Positions 24,993 to 34,600 of a DNA stretch of 59,731 bases are shown here, piece after piece; within the stretch, counting starts at the first letter, position 1; each line of letters opens with the position of its first letter. Source of the DNA: Acidimicrobiia bacterium (GTDB lineage: Bacteria; Actinomycetota; Acidimicrobiia; IMCC26256; PALSA-610); the NCBI GenBank assembly GCA_036271555.1, contig DATBAK010000051.1, forward strand, positions 1 through 59,731. The letters run 5' to 3'. Under the pieces are notes generated by a model, which searched no databases, was not told the origin of the DNA, and saw only the letters and a program-made list of their open reading frames with translations. The translations under genes and the position numbers were made by a program.

Positions 24993-26318
24993 ATGACCGC
25001 GGAATCCGTCGCGACCGTCACCGCGCAGGAACCGGCGCGCGCGCAGCGCCTCGTCGAGCACCTGCGCTCGCCGCTGCACCGCAACGGCTACGCGCTCGTG
25101 CTGTCGACGTTCTCCACGTCGGGCCTCGGCGCGCTCTACTGGGCGCTGGCCGCGCGTCGATTCTCGTTGCACGACGTCGGGATCGGCGGTTCCGTGATCG
25201 CGTCGATGCAGCTGCTGACGAACCTGTCGAGCCTCAACTTCACCGACGTGCTGAACCGCTTCGTCCCGGTGAGCGGCGCCGCGACCAAGCGGCTCGTGAT
25301 GCTGTCGTACGCGGTCGCGGTCGGCCTCGGTCTGGTCACTGCGGCCGTGTTCCTCGCCGGGATCGGCATCTGGACGCCCCGCTTGCGGGAGACGATCCAC
25401 GGCCCGGGGCTGTTCGCGATCTACGTCGTGTCGGTCCTGCTCTGGATCGTCTTCGTGCTCCAGGACGCGGTGCTGATCGGCGTCCGCCGCGCGTCGTACG
25501 TGCTGGTCGAGAACAGCAGCTACGGCGTGATGAAGATCGTGCTGTTGTTCCTGTTCGCCTCGATGATCCCGAAGTCGGCGATCTTCCTCTCGTGGACCGC
25601 CCCGCTGCTGCTCGTGGTGCCGGCCGTCACGCTGGTCCTGTTCGGCAAGCTCGTGCCCCGGCACGTCGAACGCACCCGGGAGATCGCGGAGCCGATCACC
25701 CGCAACATCATCGGCCGCTTCCTGATGGTCGACTACGTGTCGTCGATGCTGTGGACGGCCGCGATCGCGCTGACACCGATCATCGTGCTCGCGATCAGCG
25801 GCGCGAGCGCGAGCGGTTACGTGTACATCGCGTGGACGATCGCCTACACGCTCGTGCTCGTGAGCCGGAACATGGGCATGTCCCTCACGACCGAGGGTGC
25901 GCAGGAGCCCGAGCGGCTCTGGGAGCACACCCGCGCGACGCTCAAGGCGTCGTTCCGCATCATCGCCCCGCTCGCCGTGTTGCTCGTCGCGGGCGCGCCG
26001 CTCGTCCTCGCGGTGTTCGGTCACAAGTACGAAGCCGGTGCGGGCGTGCTGCGACTGTTCGCGCTGTCGACGATCCCTGCGATGATCCCGCTCACGTTCG
26101 TCACCGTCGCCCGGGTGCAGAAGCGACTCACCGCGATGCTCGTCGCGACCGCGTTCACGACCGTGCCGGTGCTCGTGCTCGCGCCGATCCTCATGCACCT
26201 CTGGGGCGTGATCGGCATGGGCTACGCGTGGCTGATCGTCCAGACCGCCGGCGCGATCGTCCTGCTGCTCGGTGAGCTGCGACCGCATCTGCGCGCCGCG
26301 CCGCCCGCGGTCTTGTGA
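24993..26318 (+). CDS. Polysaccharide flippase-like membrane protein (Wzx/MATE type)
   Basis: A 441-residue integral membrane protein with about 12 hydrophobic segments. The opening YALVLSTFSTSGLGALYWALAARRFSLHDVG is typical of oligosaccharide flippases, as are the paired segments near residues 80, 120, 190 and 250-300 and the long C-terminal run of helices. It is expected to move a lipid-linked oligosaccharide across the membrane. The stop overlaps the GTG of the next membrane protein by 4 nt. No matching Wzy-type polymerase is obvious, though the next gene could serve that role. Confidence 0.85.
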   Translation: MTAESVATVTAQEPARAQRLVEHLRSPLHRNGYALVLSTFSTSGLGALYWALAARRFSLHDVGIGGSVIASMQLLTNLSSLNFTDVLNRFVPVSGAATKRLVMLSYAVAVGLGLVTAAVFLAGIGIWTPRLRETIHGPGLFAIYVVSVLLWIVFVLQDAVLIGVRRASYVLVENSSYGVMKIVLLFLFASMIPKSAIFLSWTAPLLLVVPAVTLVLFGKLVPRHVERTREIAEPITRNIIGRFLMVDYVSSMLWTAAIALTPIIVLAISGASASGYVYIAWTIAYTLVLVSRNMGMSLTTEGAQEPERLWEHTRATLKASFRIIAPLAVLLVAGAPLVLAVFGHKYEAGAGVLRLFALSTIPAMIPLTFVTVARVQKRLTAMLVATAFTTVPVLVLAPILMHLWGVIGMGYAWLIVQTAGAIVLLLGELRPHLRAAPPAVL

Positions 26319-28207
26319 CCGCAACGCTCAACGCCGCGCCGGACGTCAAGCTCGACCTCGACCCCGGCTTCGAGCTCGACCTCGCGTTCGAGCCTCCGGG
26401 CCGCGCCGCGCGCGTCCCCGCACCGCGGCGCCGGCGGCTGCCGGCGTGGTGGCCGATGCTCACCCTGGGCGGAGCGATCGCGTTGTGGATCGTCACGCTG
26501 GTGAAGCTCGACCCCGCGAACGTCGGCGCGTACGGCCTCGTCGACGCGTTGCCGTGGACCTTCTACGCCGCGCTCGCGGTGATCACGGTCGGCTTCGTCA
26601 CCGCACTGCACCGCGAGTCGAAGTTGCCCGTGATGCTCGCCCACATCGCGCTCGCGATCCTCGTGATCCACGCGACGCCCGCGCTCACGTACGGGGCGCT
26701 GCGCTACTCGTGGGCGTGGAAGCACGTCGGCATCGTCGACCTGCTGCACCGGCATCACGTGCTCGTGCCGTCGACGCCGGTGCTGCCGATCTATCAGCAA
26801 TGGCCGGGCTTCTTCGGCGCCGCGACCGCGCTCACCGAGTCCGCGGGGCTCAAGAGCGCGCTGTCCTACGCCGCGTGGGCGCCGCCCGTCTTCGAGCTGC
26901 TCGACGCGTTGCTCCTCGCGGTCGTGCTGCGCGCGCTCACCGAGGACCGGCGCCGCATCGCGCTCGGCGTCTGGCTCTTCGTGATCGCGAACTGGGTCGG
27001 TCAGGACTACTTCGCGCCGCAGGCCTTCGGCTTCTTCCTCTTCCTCGTCGCCTTCGCGATCGTGCTGCGTTGGTACCGCCGCCCGGTCGCGGTCTCCGCC
27101 CGCCGCAAGGCCCGTCAGGCGCAGGGTGCGCTGAGCGAGCCCGCGACTCCCGAGGTTGCGCCGGCCCGGCTCGGACGTGCGGAGCGACGCACGGTCGGCG
27201 CGCTGTTCCTCGTGTTGATGGCGGCGACGGTCACGAGCCACCCGCTCACGCCGTTCGTGATCTGCGCGTGCCTCGCGCTGCTCATGTTCTTCCGCGTGCT
27301 CGACCGGCGCTGGCCGGTGATCGCGGCGTTCGGTCTCACCGGCATCTGGCTCGTGACGGGCGCGCGCTCGTACACGTTCGGCAATCTCTCCGCGTTGCTC
27401 TCGGGCTTCGGCGCGCTCAGCACCAATTTCAGCTCGAACCTCGCCAACCTGGGGCAGTTGAGCGCGGCGCAGCACCGCGTCGCCGACCTCGGCCGCCTCG
27501 TCGTCGGCGTGATGGCGCTACTCGCGATCGCGGGGCTCGTCCGTCGCCGCCGCCTGGGGCACGTCGACCGCGCCGCGCTGATCATGTGCATCGCGCCCGC
27601 CGCGATCCTCGCGGGCGGGAACTACGGCGGCGAGGCCATCTTCCGCGTCTACCTGTTCGCGCTGCCGTTCGCGGGGTTCCTCGCGGCGGGCTTCTTCTTC
27701 ACCGAAGGAGGGTCGAAGGTCGGCTGGCGGACTCCGCTCGCGATCGTGCTGGTGAGCGGCGTCCTCATCGGCGGCTTCACGTTCGCGTACTACGGCAAGG
27801 AGACGTGGTCGTACTTCACGCCCGGCGAGGTGCGCGCGGCGACGATGGTCTCCGAGATCGCGCCGCCGGGTTCCCTGCTCGTCGACGGCACGCTGAGCTA
27901 TCCGGTGCAGTTCGACAACGCCGAGCACTTCACGTACGTCACGCTCGGCACCGAGCCGCCACAGTCCGTCAACCAGGTGCTGCGCGACCCGGCCGGCGTG
28001 CTCCACGGCTGGCTCTCCGACACGCGCTATACGCAGGGCTATCTCATCATCACGAGGTCGCAGATCGCCGAGGTGGACTCCGTGGGTGGGCTGCCGCGTG
28101 GGTCGTTGCAACGGATCGAGCGATTGATCCTCGCGTCACATCAGTTCAAGGTGCTGTACCACGATGCCGACGCGCTCCTCGTGACGGTGCCGAGGACGGG
28201 CTCATGA
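26315..28207 (+). CDS. Large multi-pass membrane protein of the glycan locus
   Basis: A 630-residue membrane protein with roughly 12-14 transmembrane segments, a cytoplasmic N-terminus of about 45 residues (acidic, then RRRRLPAW) and an extracytoplasmic C-terminal domain of about 110 residues. Segments such as WPMLTLGGAIALWIV, QYFAPQAFGFFLFLV-like and LTPFVICACLALLMF resemble GT-C glycosyltransferase-like or O-antigen polymerase-like proteins of actinobacterial EPS loci. No DxD or E-D motif of a GT-C enzyme is clear in the first loop. It could be a polymerase or a sugar transferase using polyprenyl-phosphate donors. GTG start overlapping the flippase stop; ATGA overlap into the ATP-grasp gene. 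Confidence 0.75.
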   Translation: MTATLNAAPDVKLDLDPGFELDLAFEPPGRAARVPAPRRRRLPAWWPMLTLGGAIALWIVTLVKLDPANVGAYGLVDALPWTFYAALAVITVGFVTALHRESKLPVMLAHIALAILVIHATPALTYGALRYSWAWKHVGIVDLLHRHHVLVPSTPVLPIYQQWPGFFGAATALTESAGLKSALSYAAWAPPVFELLDALLLAVVLRALTEDRRRIALGVWLFVIANWVGQDYFAPQAFGFFLFLVAFAIVLRWYRRPVAVSARRKARQAQGALSEPATPEVAPARLGRAERRTVGALFLVLMAATVTSHPLTPFVICACLALLMFFRVLDRRWPVIAAFGLTGIWLVTGARSYTFGNLSALLSGFGALSTNFSSNLANLGQLSAAQHRVADLGRLVVGVMALLAIAGLVRRRRLGHVDRAALIMCIAPAAILAGGNYGGEAIFRVYLFALPFAGFLAAGFFFTEGGSKVGWRTPLAIVLVSGVLIGGFTFAYYGKETWSYFTPGEVRAATMVSEIAPPGSLLVDGTLSYPVQFDNAEHFTYVTLGTEPPQSVNQVLRDPAGVLHGWLSDTRYTQGYLIITRSQIAEVDSVGGLPRGSLQRIERLILASHQFKVLYHDADALLVTVPRTGS

Positions 28208-30009
28208 GACGCGCCAACGTCCGTCGCGCGATCGTGCTGCTCTCCGTCGCCGCGTTCGCGCTCGCGGCCGCGCACGTCGGCCCGCCGGTCGCGTTCGTCG
28301 TCGTGATGCTGTTCCTCGCGTTCGGGCCGGGTACCGCGGTCGTCGCGGGGCTCGACCTGCCCGTGGGGCTCGAGATCGCGCTGACGATCGGCGCGAGCTT
28401 CGCGTTCGACGCGCTCGTCTCCGAGAGCCTTCTGTACCTGCACCTGTTCACCGGCGCGCGCGTGATCGGCGTGCTCGCGGTGATCACGGTCGGGGGCATC
28501 TGGCTGCGGCGGTCGGCGGCGCGCGATCGCGGGCCGGTGAGCGCGCCGATCGTGCTCGCGCCGGGTGGGGGCGTCACGCTCGACCGGTCGGTGCCGGTGC
28601 TGCTCGTCCGCATCGGCAAGTACCCCGTGTACCACGGCGGTGTGTGCGCAATCCGCACGTTCGGGCGCGCCGGTGTTCCCGTGCACGCGATCGTCGAAGA
28701 TCGCTTCACGCCCGCCGCGATGTCGCGCTACCTCAACGACGCGATCGTGTGGCCGACGACGGCGAGTGAATCGGAGGAGTTCCTTCTCGAGGGACTCGCG
28801 CGCATCGGGAAGCGCCTCGGCGGTGGCGTGCTCGCCATCCCGACCGACGACGAGGCCGCGGTGTTCCTCGCCGAGCACGGCGACGTCCTGCGCGACTGGT
28901 TCCTCTATCCCGCGATCGAGCCCGACCTCCCCCGCCGGCTCGCGAGCAAGCGCGGGCTGTTCGCCGTGTGCCGCGAGCACGACATCCCGACACCCGACGC
29001 CGCCTTCCCGACGTCGATGGCCGAGGTCGAGGAATTCGCGGCGCGCGCGATGTTCCCGGTCGTCGTGAAGAACGTCGATCCCTTCGTGCGGCTCCAGAAG
29101 CGCGCGGTCGGCAGCACGACGATCGTGCAGACGCCGGAGCAGCTGCTCGAGATCGCGGCGAGCTTTCCCGACCCGACCACGGCGATGTTCCAGGAGTACC
29201 TGCCGCGCGAGGAAGCCGAGGACTGGATCTTCCACACCTACTGCGACGCGAGCTCACGCGCGCTCGTGCCGTTCACCGGTGTGAAGCTGCGCTCGTGGCC
29301 GCCCCACGCCGGGGTCACCACCTACGCGCGCATCGTGCCGAACGCCGAGCTCGAGGAGCTGTCGGCCCGGCTCTGCCGCGAGATCGGCTACCGCGGCGTC
29401 GTCGACCTCGACTGGCGCTTCGACCGGCGCGACGGTCAGTACAAGCTCGTCGACTTCAACCCGCGCATGGGTGCGCAGTTCAAGCTGTTCGAGACCGACG
29501 ACGGAATCGACGTCCTGCGCGCGATGCACCTCGACCTCACGGGTCGCGCGGTCCCGTCGTCACCGCCCCGCTACGGCAAGGGCATCCGCATCGAGCACCT
29601 CGACATCCCGGCGAAGCTCGCGTACCGGCGCGGGGTCGCGACCTCGCCCGCCGGCGCGACCGCGGGTCCGCGCCCCGAACGTGCGTGGCGCGCGCTCGAC
29701 GATCCGCTGCCGTTCGCCACGATGCTCGTGTGGTTCTCGGGTCAGGTGGTCGCGCGAGTCGCCGGTGCGTTGGTGCCGCGGCGTCAGCGCGCGGCGACGC
29801 CCCGCGCCAGGCGCGGCGCCGCGAAGTCGGTCCCGCACACGAAGCGCATCAAGGGACCGAAGGTCGCCGCCGACGACAACCCCGCGAAGAACAACCCGGA
29901 GACCGACGACTCGAACGAGGCGTTGAGCGCCGGGAAGCCCGCGACGCGGTCGACCCGGGCCCGCAGGTTCTGGTCGAGGAACTCGATGGAGTCGACGTCG
30001 ACCCGGTAA
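28204..30009 (+). CDS. Membrane-anchored ATP-grasp ligase
   Basis: A 601-residue protein. Three or four hydrophobic helices occupy residues about 8-100. An ATP-grasp enzyme follows from about residue 130: a Rossmann-like pre-domain (VLLVRIGKYPVYHGGVCAIRTFGRAG), an ASKRGLFAVCREHDIPTPDA segment, the ATP-binding FPVVVKNVDPFVRLQKRA, QEYLPREEAEDWIFH, and the metal-binding YKLVDFNPRMGAQF. This resembles carboxylate-amine ligases that attach amino acids to glycans or peptides. The last 75 residues (from about 527) are encoded antisense to the conserved end of the FAD oxidoreductase gene, so they are probably a non-conserved tail. ATGA overlap with the membrane protein. I infer that it decorates the glycan at the membrane. 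Confidence 0.82.
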   Translation: MRRANVRRAIVLLSVAAFALAAAHVGPPVAFVVVMLFLAFGPGTAVVAGLDLPVGLEIALTIGASFAFDALVSESLLYLHLFTGARVIGVLAVITVGGIWLRRSAARDRGPVSAPIVLAPGGGVTLDRSVPVLLVRIGKYPVYHGGVCAIRTFGRAGVPVHAIVEDRFTPAAMSRYLNDAIVWPTTASESEEFLLEGLARIGKRLGGGVLAIPTDDEAAVFLAEHGDVLRDWFLYPAIEPDLPRRLASKRGLFAVCREHDIPTPDAAFPTSMAEVEEFAARAMFPVVVKNVDPFVRLQKRAVGSTTIVQTPEQLLEIAASFPDPTTAMFQEYLPREEAEDWIFHTYCDASSRALVPFTGVKLRSWPPHAGVTTYARIVPNAELEELSARLCREIGYRGVVDLDWRFDRRDGQYKLVDFNPRMGAQFKLFETDDGIDVLRAMHLDLTGRAVPSSPPRYGKGIRIEHLDIPAKLAYRRGVATSPAGATAGPRPERAWRALDDPLPFATMLVWFSGQVVARVAGALVPRRQRAATPRARRGAAKSVPHTKRIKGPKVAADDNPAKNNPETDDSNEALSAGKPATRSTRARRFWSRNSMESTSTR

Positions 30010-30995
30010 CCCGTTCCCGCGAGGACGTGGTCGACCACCAACCGCTGGCGCGCACCGTGCGGCGCCGAGCATTCGAGCACGACCTTGTCGCCCTCGATCG
30101 ACCCGGACGCGACCGACTGCGCGGTGCGAATCTCGACGACGTTCTCCACCCGGTCGTGCAGCCACCACGCGCCCGCGGGGCCGAGCACGGCCTTGAAGAT
30201 CGCGAGGCGGGTGCGCTCGGGCAGGTGGCGGATGGCCCCCGCACCGCGCTCGCTGCCGAAGTGCGACCAGCCGGGGCCGAGGCCCGACATCGGCTTCAGC
30301 ACCTTGTCCTTCCAGGTGCGCTCGACATTGGGCGGGCCCGCCCACAGCACTCGGGGCGCCCGCACGATGAGGTGCACGCCGGCGCCGCTCTCGTGGAGCA
30401 GGGCGGCGGTCTCGAGCGCGGACTGGCCGGCGCCGACGACGGCGACGTCGGAGCCCGCGAACTTCGACAGGTCGTCGTGCTGCGACGTGTGTGACACCAG
30501 CGACGTCGGCAGGGGCTCGCCCTCGGCGAGCGAGGCGAGGACCGGCGGCAGGTTCGTGAACTGCACGTGGCCCGCGGCCATCACGACCGAGCGGGTCGTG
30601 AAGATCTCGCCGGTGCCGAGCTCGACCTCGAAGCGGTCCCCGGCGGCGCTCACGCGCACGACCCGTTCCTGCTCGATCGGCACGAGCTGTTCCTGGAACC
30701 AGCAGCCGTAGCCGACGAACATCTCGATCGGCACCGCCTCGTCGTTCCGCAGCGGCCGGACGCCGATGGCACGGCAGTAGTCCTCGAGCCGGTAGCCCTT
30801 CCGCGGTGCCGAGAGGCTCGACGCGAAGGGCTCGGACTTCAGGAACATGCCCTTCGGCATGTTGTGGCGCCAGGCGTCCATCGGTTCGCCGAAGACGCGG
30901 ACGCTCACCCCCTCGTGCAGGAGGTGGGCGGCGACGGCGAGCCCGTAAGGGCCGGCACCGACAACGACGGCAGCGGGGGAGTTCGACGCGTTCAC
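29784..30995 (-). CDS. FAD-dependent oxidoreductase, flavin-monooxygenase-like
   Basis: A 403-residue flavoprotein. The FAD motif AVVVGAGPYGLAVAAHL is at about residues 8-24, and the NAD(P) motif DVAVVGAGQSALETAALL lies at about 168-185; ATG(Y)RVDV-type AGTGYRVDVDSIEFL (about 325-340) is the conserved FMO/lysine-hydroxylase-like end motif. Family members hydroxylate amines or act as Baeyer-Villiger enzymes; the FMO signature FxGxxxHxxxW is not clear, so the type is uncertain. Its C-terminus (FFAGLSSAATFGPLMRF) is encoded in the 226 nt shared antisense with the ATP-grasp gene. It is transcribed leftward, 189 nt after a small unknown gene. Confidence 0.87.
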   Translation of the reverse strand: MNASNSPAAVVVGAGPYGLAVAAHLLHEGVSVRVFGEPMDAWRHNMPKGMFLKSEPFASSLSAPRKGYRLEDYCRAIGVRPLRNDEAVPIEMFVGYGCWFQEQLVPIEQERVVRVSAAGDRFEVELGTGEIFTTRSVVMAAGHVQFTNLPPVLASLAEGEPLPTSLVSHTSQHDDLSKFAGSDVAVVGAGQSALETAALLHESGAGVHLIVRAPRVLWAGPPNVERTWKDKVLKPMSGLGPGWSHFGSERGAGAIRHLPERTRLAIFKAVLGPAGAWWLHDRVENVVEIRTAQSVASGSIEGDKVVLECSAPHGARQRLVVDHVLAGTGYRVDVDSIEFLDQNLRARVDRVAGFPALNASFESSVSGLFFAGLSSAATFGPLMRFVCGTDFAAPRLARGVAAR

Positions 30996-31184
30996 CTACG
31001 GTCCTCGATCGGTCGTACGGCGGACCGCTGAACCCAGCCCCGGATCCAGCCGCCCTCGGCCTCGGGCGGCAATCGCGCGCTACGCGTTCGCCCGAGCACT
31101 GATCTTATCGGCCGGCGGGCGCGCCAATGCGAGCGGTGACGTGAAGATTTTGATCGGGCCGGAGACCGGACGGGCGAGGGCGAC
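30996..31184. other. Gap between small protein gene and FAD oxidoreductase gene
   Basis: No gene is supported in these 189 nt. Both flanking genes are read leftward, so the gap should hold the promoter of the oxidoreductase. I saw no strong hairpin or operator. Confidence 0.4.
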
Positions 31185-31523
31185 CTAGGTGCTGGGGTCG
31201 ATCCTCGCGAGCAGGCTGTCGGCCGAGCCGACCGCCGTCACGGAGATCGACGGCGGCACGGCCTGGAGCTGGCAGTGGAACGGCATGATCGGGTCGTGCC
31301 GCTCGAGGGCCTGGATCATCGCGTCGCGGATGATCTTCACCTCGGCGTCCGACATGCCCGTGACGAGCTTCTCGAACTCCGGCGACAGCTTCACACCGAC
31401 CGCGTTCGCCATCTCGACGAACGGCGTGTTCTTGCGGTGCAGGTCGAGCAACTGCTGGTTGTACTGCGGGTCCTGGAACACGGTCTGGGCCGCGCCCGGA
31501 CCACCGCCTCCACCCTCGGTCAT
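31185..31523 (-). CDS. Small protein of unknown function, divergent from SARP gene
   Basis: A 112-residue protein that I do not recognise. It starts with a Gly-rich segment (TEGGGGGPGAAQ), then a mostly helical, charged middle (QYNQQLLDLHRKNTPFVEMANAVGVKLSPEFEKLVTGMSD, about residues 20-60, and AEVKIIRDAMIQALERHD, about 60-77) and a short C-terminal part with one cysteine (MPFHCQLQAVPPSI). No signal peptide or membrane segment is visible. The length and shape of the helical core are reminiscent of leader-like small proteins, but I cannot link it to a RiPP family. ATG at 31523; it diverges from the large SARP-type regulator 133 nt away, which may control it. Confidence 0.65.
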   Translation of the reverse strand: MTEGGGGGPGAAQTVFQDPQYNQQLLDLHRKNTPFVEMANAVGVKLSPEFEKLVTGMSDAEVKIIRDAMIQALERHDPIMPFHCQLQAVPPSISVTAVGSADSLLARIDPST

Positions 31524-31656
31524 GGAACGACTCCTCACGCCGACATCGGGTTCCGGCAGTCGAATGCACCGCAGCAAACGCTGCGCAAAACGGGCGGCTG
31601 AATTTGCTCGTTGGTAACGTGACGGCCCCTCCCCCGTACCGAGAAGGGCCACGCCC

Positions 31657-34600
31657 GTGCTCGAGTTCTCCGTTCTGGGACCGCTGCGGGTGAGGTGGAA
31701 CGGTGCCGACGTCGACATCGCGCGGCCGAAGAGTCGCACCGTGCTCGGCTTGCTGCTCGCACGTGCGAACCACACGGTGTCGACCGGCCAGCTCATCGAC
31801 GAGCTCTGGTTGCACGAGCCGCCGAACACCGCGCCGAGCGCCTTTCGTGTCCACATCGCGTACCTGCGCAAGACGCTGCGCGATGCCGATGCCGATGCGG
31901 ATGCCGACCCGATCACGGGGACCGCGGGCGGCTACCGCCTGAGCGCCCCGCAGGAGTCGGTCGACGCACTCGAGTTCGAGGCCGCGCTGGCGAAGGCGCG
32001 CACGGTGTGGAACGGCGGCCGCGCGCGCGAGACGGTGGAGCTGCTCGAACCGGTGCTGCCTCGGCGTCGCGGCCCCGCGTACGACGACCTGCGCGAGCTC
32101 GAGCCGCTGCGCGACGAAGGCGTGCGGCTCGACAACCTCTGGCTCGGCGCGGTCGAGTTGCTGGCTGAGGCCTACCTCGAGCTGGGCCGGCCGCGCGACG
32201 CGTGCGACGTGCTCCAGCCCCTGATCGCCGCCGACCCGTTGCGCGAGAGCCTGACCGAGCGTCTGATGATCGCCCTCTACCGCGACGGTCGCCAGGCCGA
32301 CGCGATGCGCGCGTACAGCCGACTCCGCGAGGCGCTCGACGTCGGGCTCGGGATCCAACCCAACGCCCGGGTGCGCGCGCTCGAAGACGCGATCGTGCTC
32401 CAGCACGCGGACCTCGACTCCATCCCGCACGACGATCCGCGGGACCGCTTCGAGCTGCACGAAGCAGATGTGTTCGTCGGCCGGCGCGACGAGCTCGACG
32501 CGATCGACCGCGCCTGGAACCAGGCGTGTGAGCAGGGTCCGCGGCTCGTGCTGATCGGTGGCACCGCGGGCATCGGCAAGTCGACGCTCGCGCAGCAGGT
32601 CGCACAGCGCGGCGCGGCCGCGGGGGCCGTCGTCGTCCACGGCGCGTGCGACCCGGAGCCTGCGAGCGACTACGAGCCCCTTCCCGAGATCGTGCGGTCG
32701 CTCGTCCCGCTCGCGCCCCCCGAGTTGCTCGAGAGCCGTTTGCTCGGTGAGCTGGGCCGGCTCGCGCCCGAGCTCGCCGACCGGCTCCCCGCGGTGCGCG
32801 CACCGGCCGATGCATCGGCCGGCCGGCATCGCCTGTTCGCCGCGGTCGACGCGTTGCTCGCGGGGGTGAGCGCGCACTCGCCGGTGCTCATCCTCGCCGA
32901 GGATCTCCACTGGTCGGGCGCCGACGCGCTCGCGTTGCTGCGGCACCTGTTGCGCAACGCGAGCGGCGCGGTGATGGTCGTGGCGACCTATCGGGACGAC
33001 GAGATCGCGGAGGACTCGCCGCTCGCCGACCTCCTCGCGCTCGCGCGCAGTGGGCGGCCCGAAGGGCTGCAGCTGCGGCTGTCGGGTCTCGATACGACCG
33101 ACCTCGCCGCACTGGTCGAGGCGACCGCGTCCGACAACCTGCGCGAGCGGGCGCTGGCCCGGCTCTCGGAGCTGCGGGACGTGACGCGCGGCAATCCGCT
33201 CTATGCGCGCGAGGTCCTCCGCGAGCTCGCGGAAGTGCGCGAAGAGGTGTCGATCGCCGACGTCGCGCCCGACGGCGTCCGCTCGATCGTGGAACGGCGA
33301 TTGGTCCGCGTCAGCGACTCCGCGCGGGGCGCGCTCGCGGCCGCGTCGGTGCTCGGGCGCGAGTTCTCGCTCGACCTGCTCGCGCGCACGAACCGCATGG
33401 ACGAGTCGGATGCACTCGACGCGGTGGAAGAGGGTCTGCTCAAGGGTCTGTTCGAGGAGGGCGAGGAGCTCGACCACTTCGTGTTCTCGCATCCTCTGAT
33501 CCGCAACACGATCTACACGATGACGAACGCGAGCCGGCGCGCCCGCCTGCACGTCGCGGCCGCGTCCGCGCTCGAGGCGTTGCCCGGCGCGCACGGCACC
33601 GCGCGGGCGGCGGAGCTGGCGCATCACCACCTGGCGGCGCTGCCGCTCGGCGCGCCGTCGGTCGCGGCCGACCACGCCCGGCGGGCCGGCGACGAGGCGG
33701 CGGCGACCTTCGCGAACGAGGAAGCGGCCACGTGGTACGGCCGCGCGCTCGACCTCGCGGCCGACGCGGGATGGGATGGGCGCGAGAAGGCCGAGACGCT
33801 GATGCACCGCGGCCAGTGTCTCGAGCGCGCGGGCCGGCGCGACGACGCGCGGAGCGCCTTCCTCGAGGCCGCCGACGAGGCGCGCGGCAGCGACGACGGC
33901 GACCTCCTCGCCGACATCGCGATCGCGGCGATGCCCCGTTACATCACGCTGGACGACTTCTTCGTGCGGCTCACGGCGCTCGTCGACGAAGCACTCGCGA
34001 AGTGCGGCTCCGACCCCCGTCGGAAGGTGCGGCTCCTCAGCGCCGCGAGCGCGTGTCACTACTACGACGGCAACCGCGACGACGAGGGGTACGCGCAGCA
34101 GGCGCTCGAGCTCGCGCGACACGACTCGGATCCGGAGGTGCAGGCAGCGGCGCTCGCCGCCTACCGGAGGTTGCTCACGCACGACGTCGTGCGCGCCGAG
34201 GAGCGGCTCGCGCTGAGCTACGAGTTCATGACCCTGTGTCGCACGCATCGAATCGACCGGCTCGTCGGCCTCGCATGCCGGGGGCTGCTCGTCGACCTGT
34301 TGGAGTGCGGGCAGCTCGACGAGTTCGACGAGCAGCTCGTCGAGTTCGCGTCGCTCGCCGATGCGCACGGTCTGCCCGCCGACCTCTACTGGGTCAATGC
34401 GCTGCGGGCGACACGCGCGCTCATGCGCGCGCCCGACGCTTACACCGAGGAGCTCGTCAACGCCGCGCAGACGCTCGGCAACGCGTTGCAGCAGTGGGAG
34501 GCCGCGGGCACGTTCGTGCTCCAGTCGTTCGCGCTTCGCTATCAGCAGGACCGCCTGCACGAGATGCGGGCCGGGCTCGAGGCCCCGCAACCGTCGTCGC

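Noticed and set aside
24813-27475. Two long minus-strand open frames opposite the flippase and membrane protein
   Set aside because: Composed mostly of Arg, Glu, Asp and His from antisense reading of membrane protein codons; no domain.
31185-31523. RiPP precursor
   Set aside because: No modifying enzyme is nearby except an ATP-grasp protein in another operon, and no leader motif or core pattern is visible.
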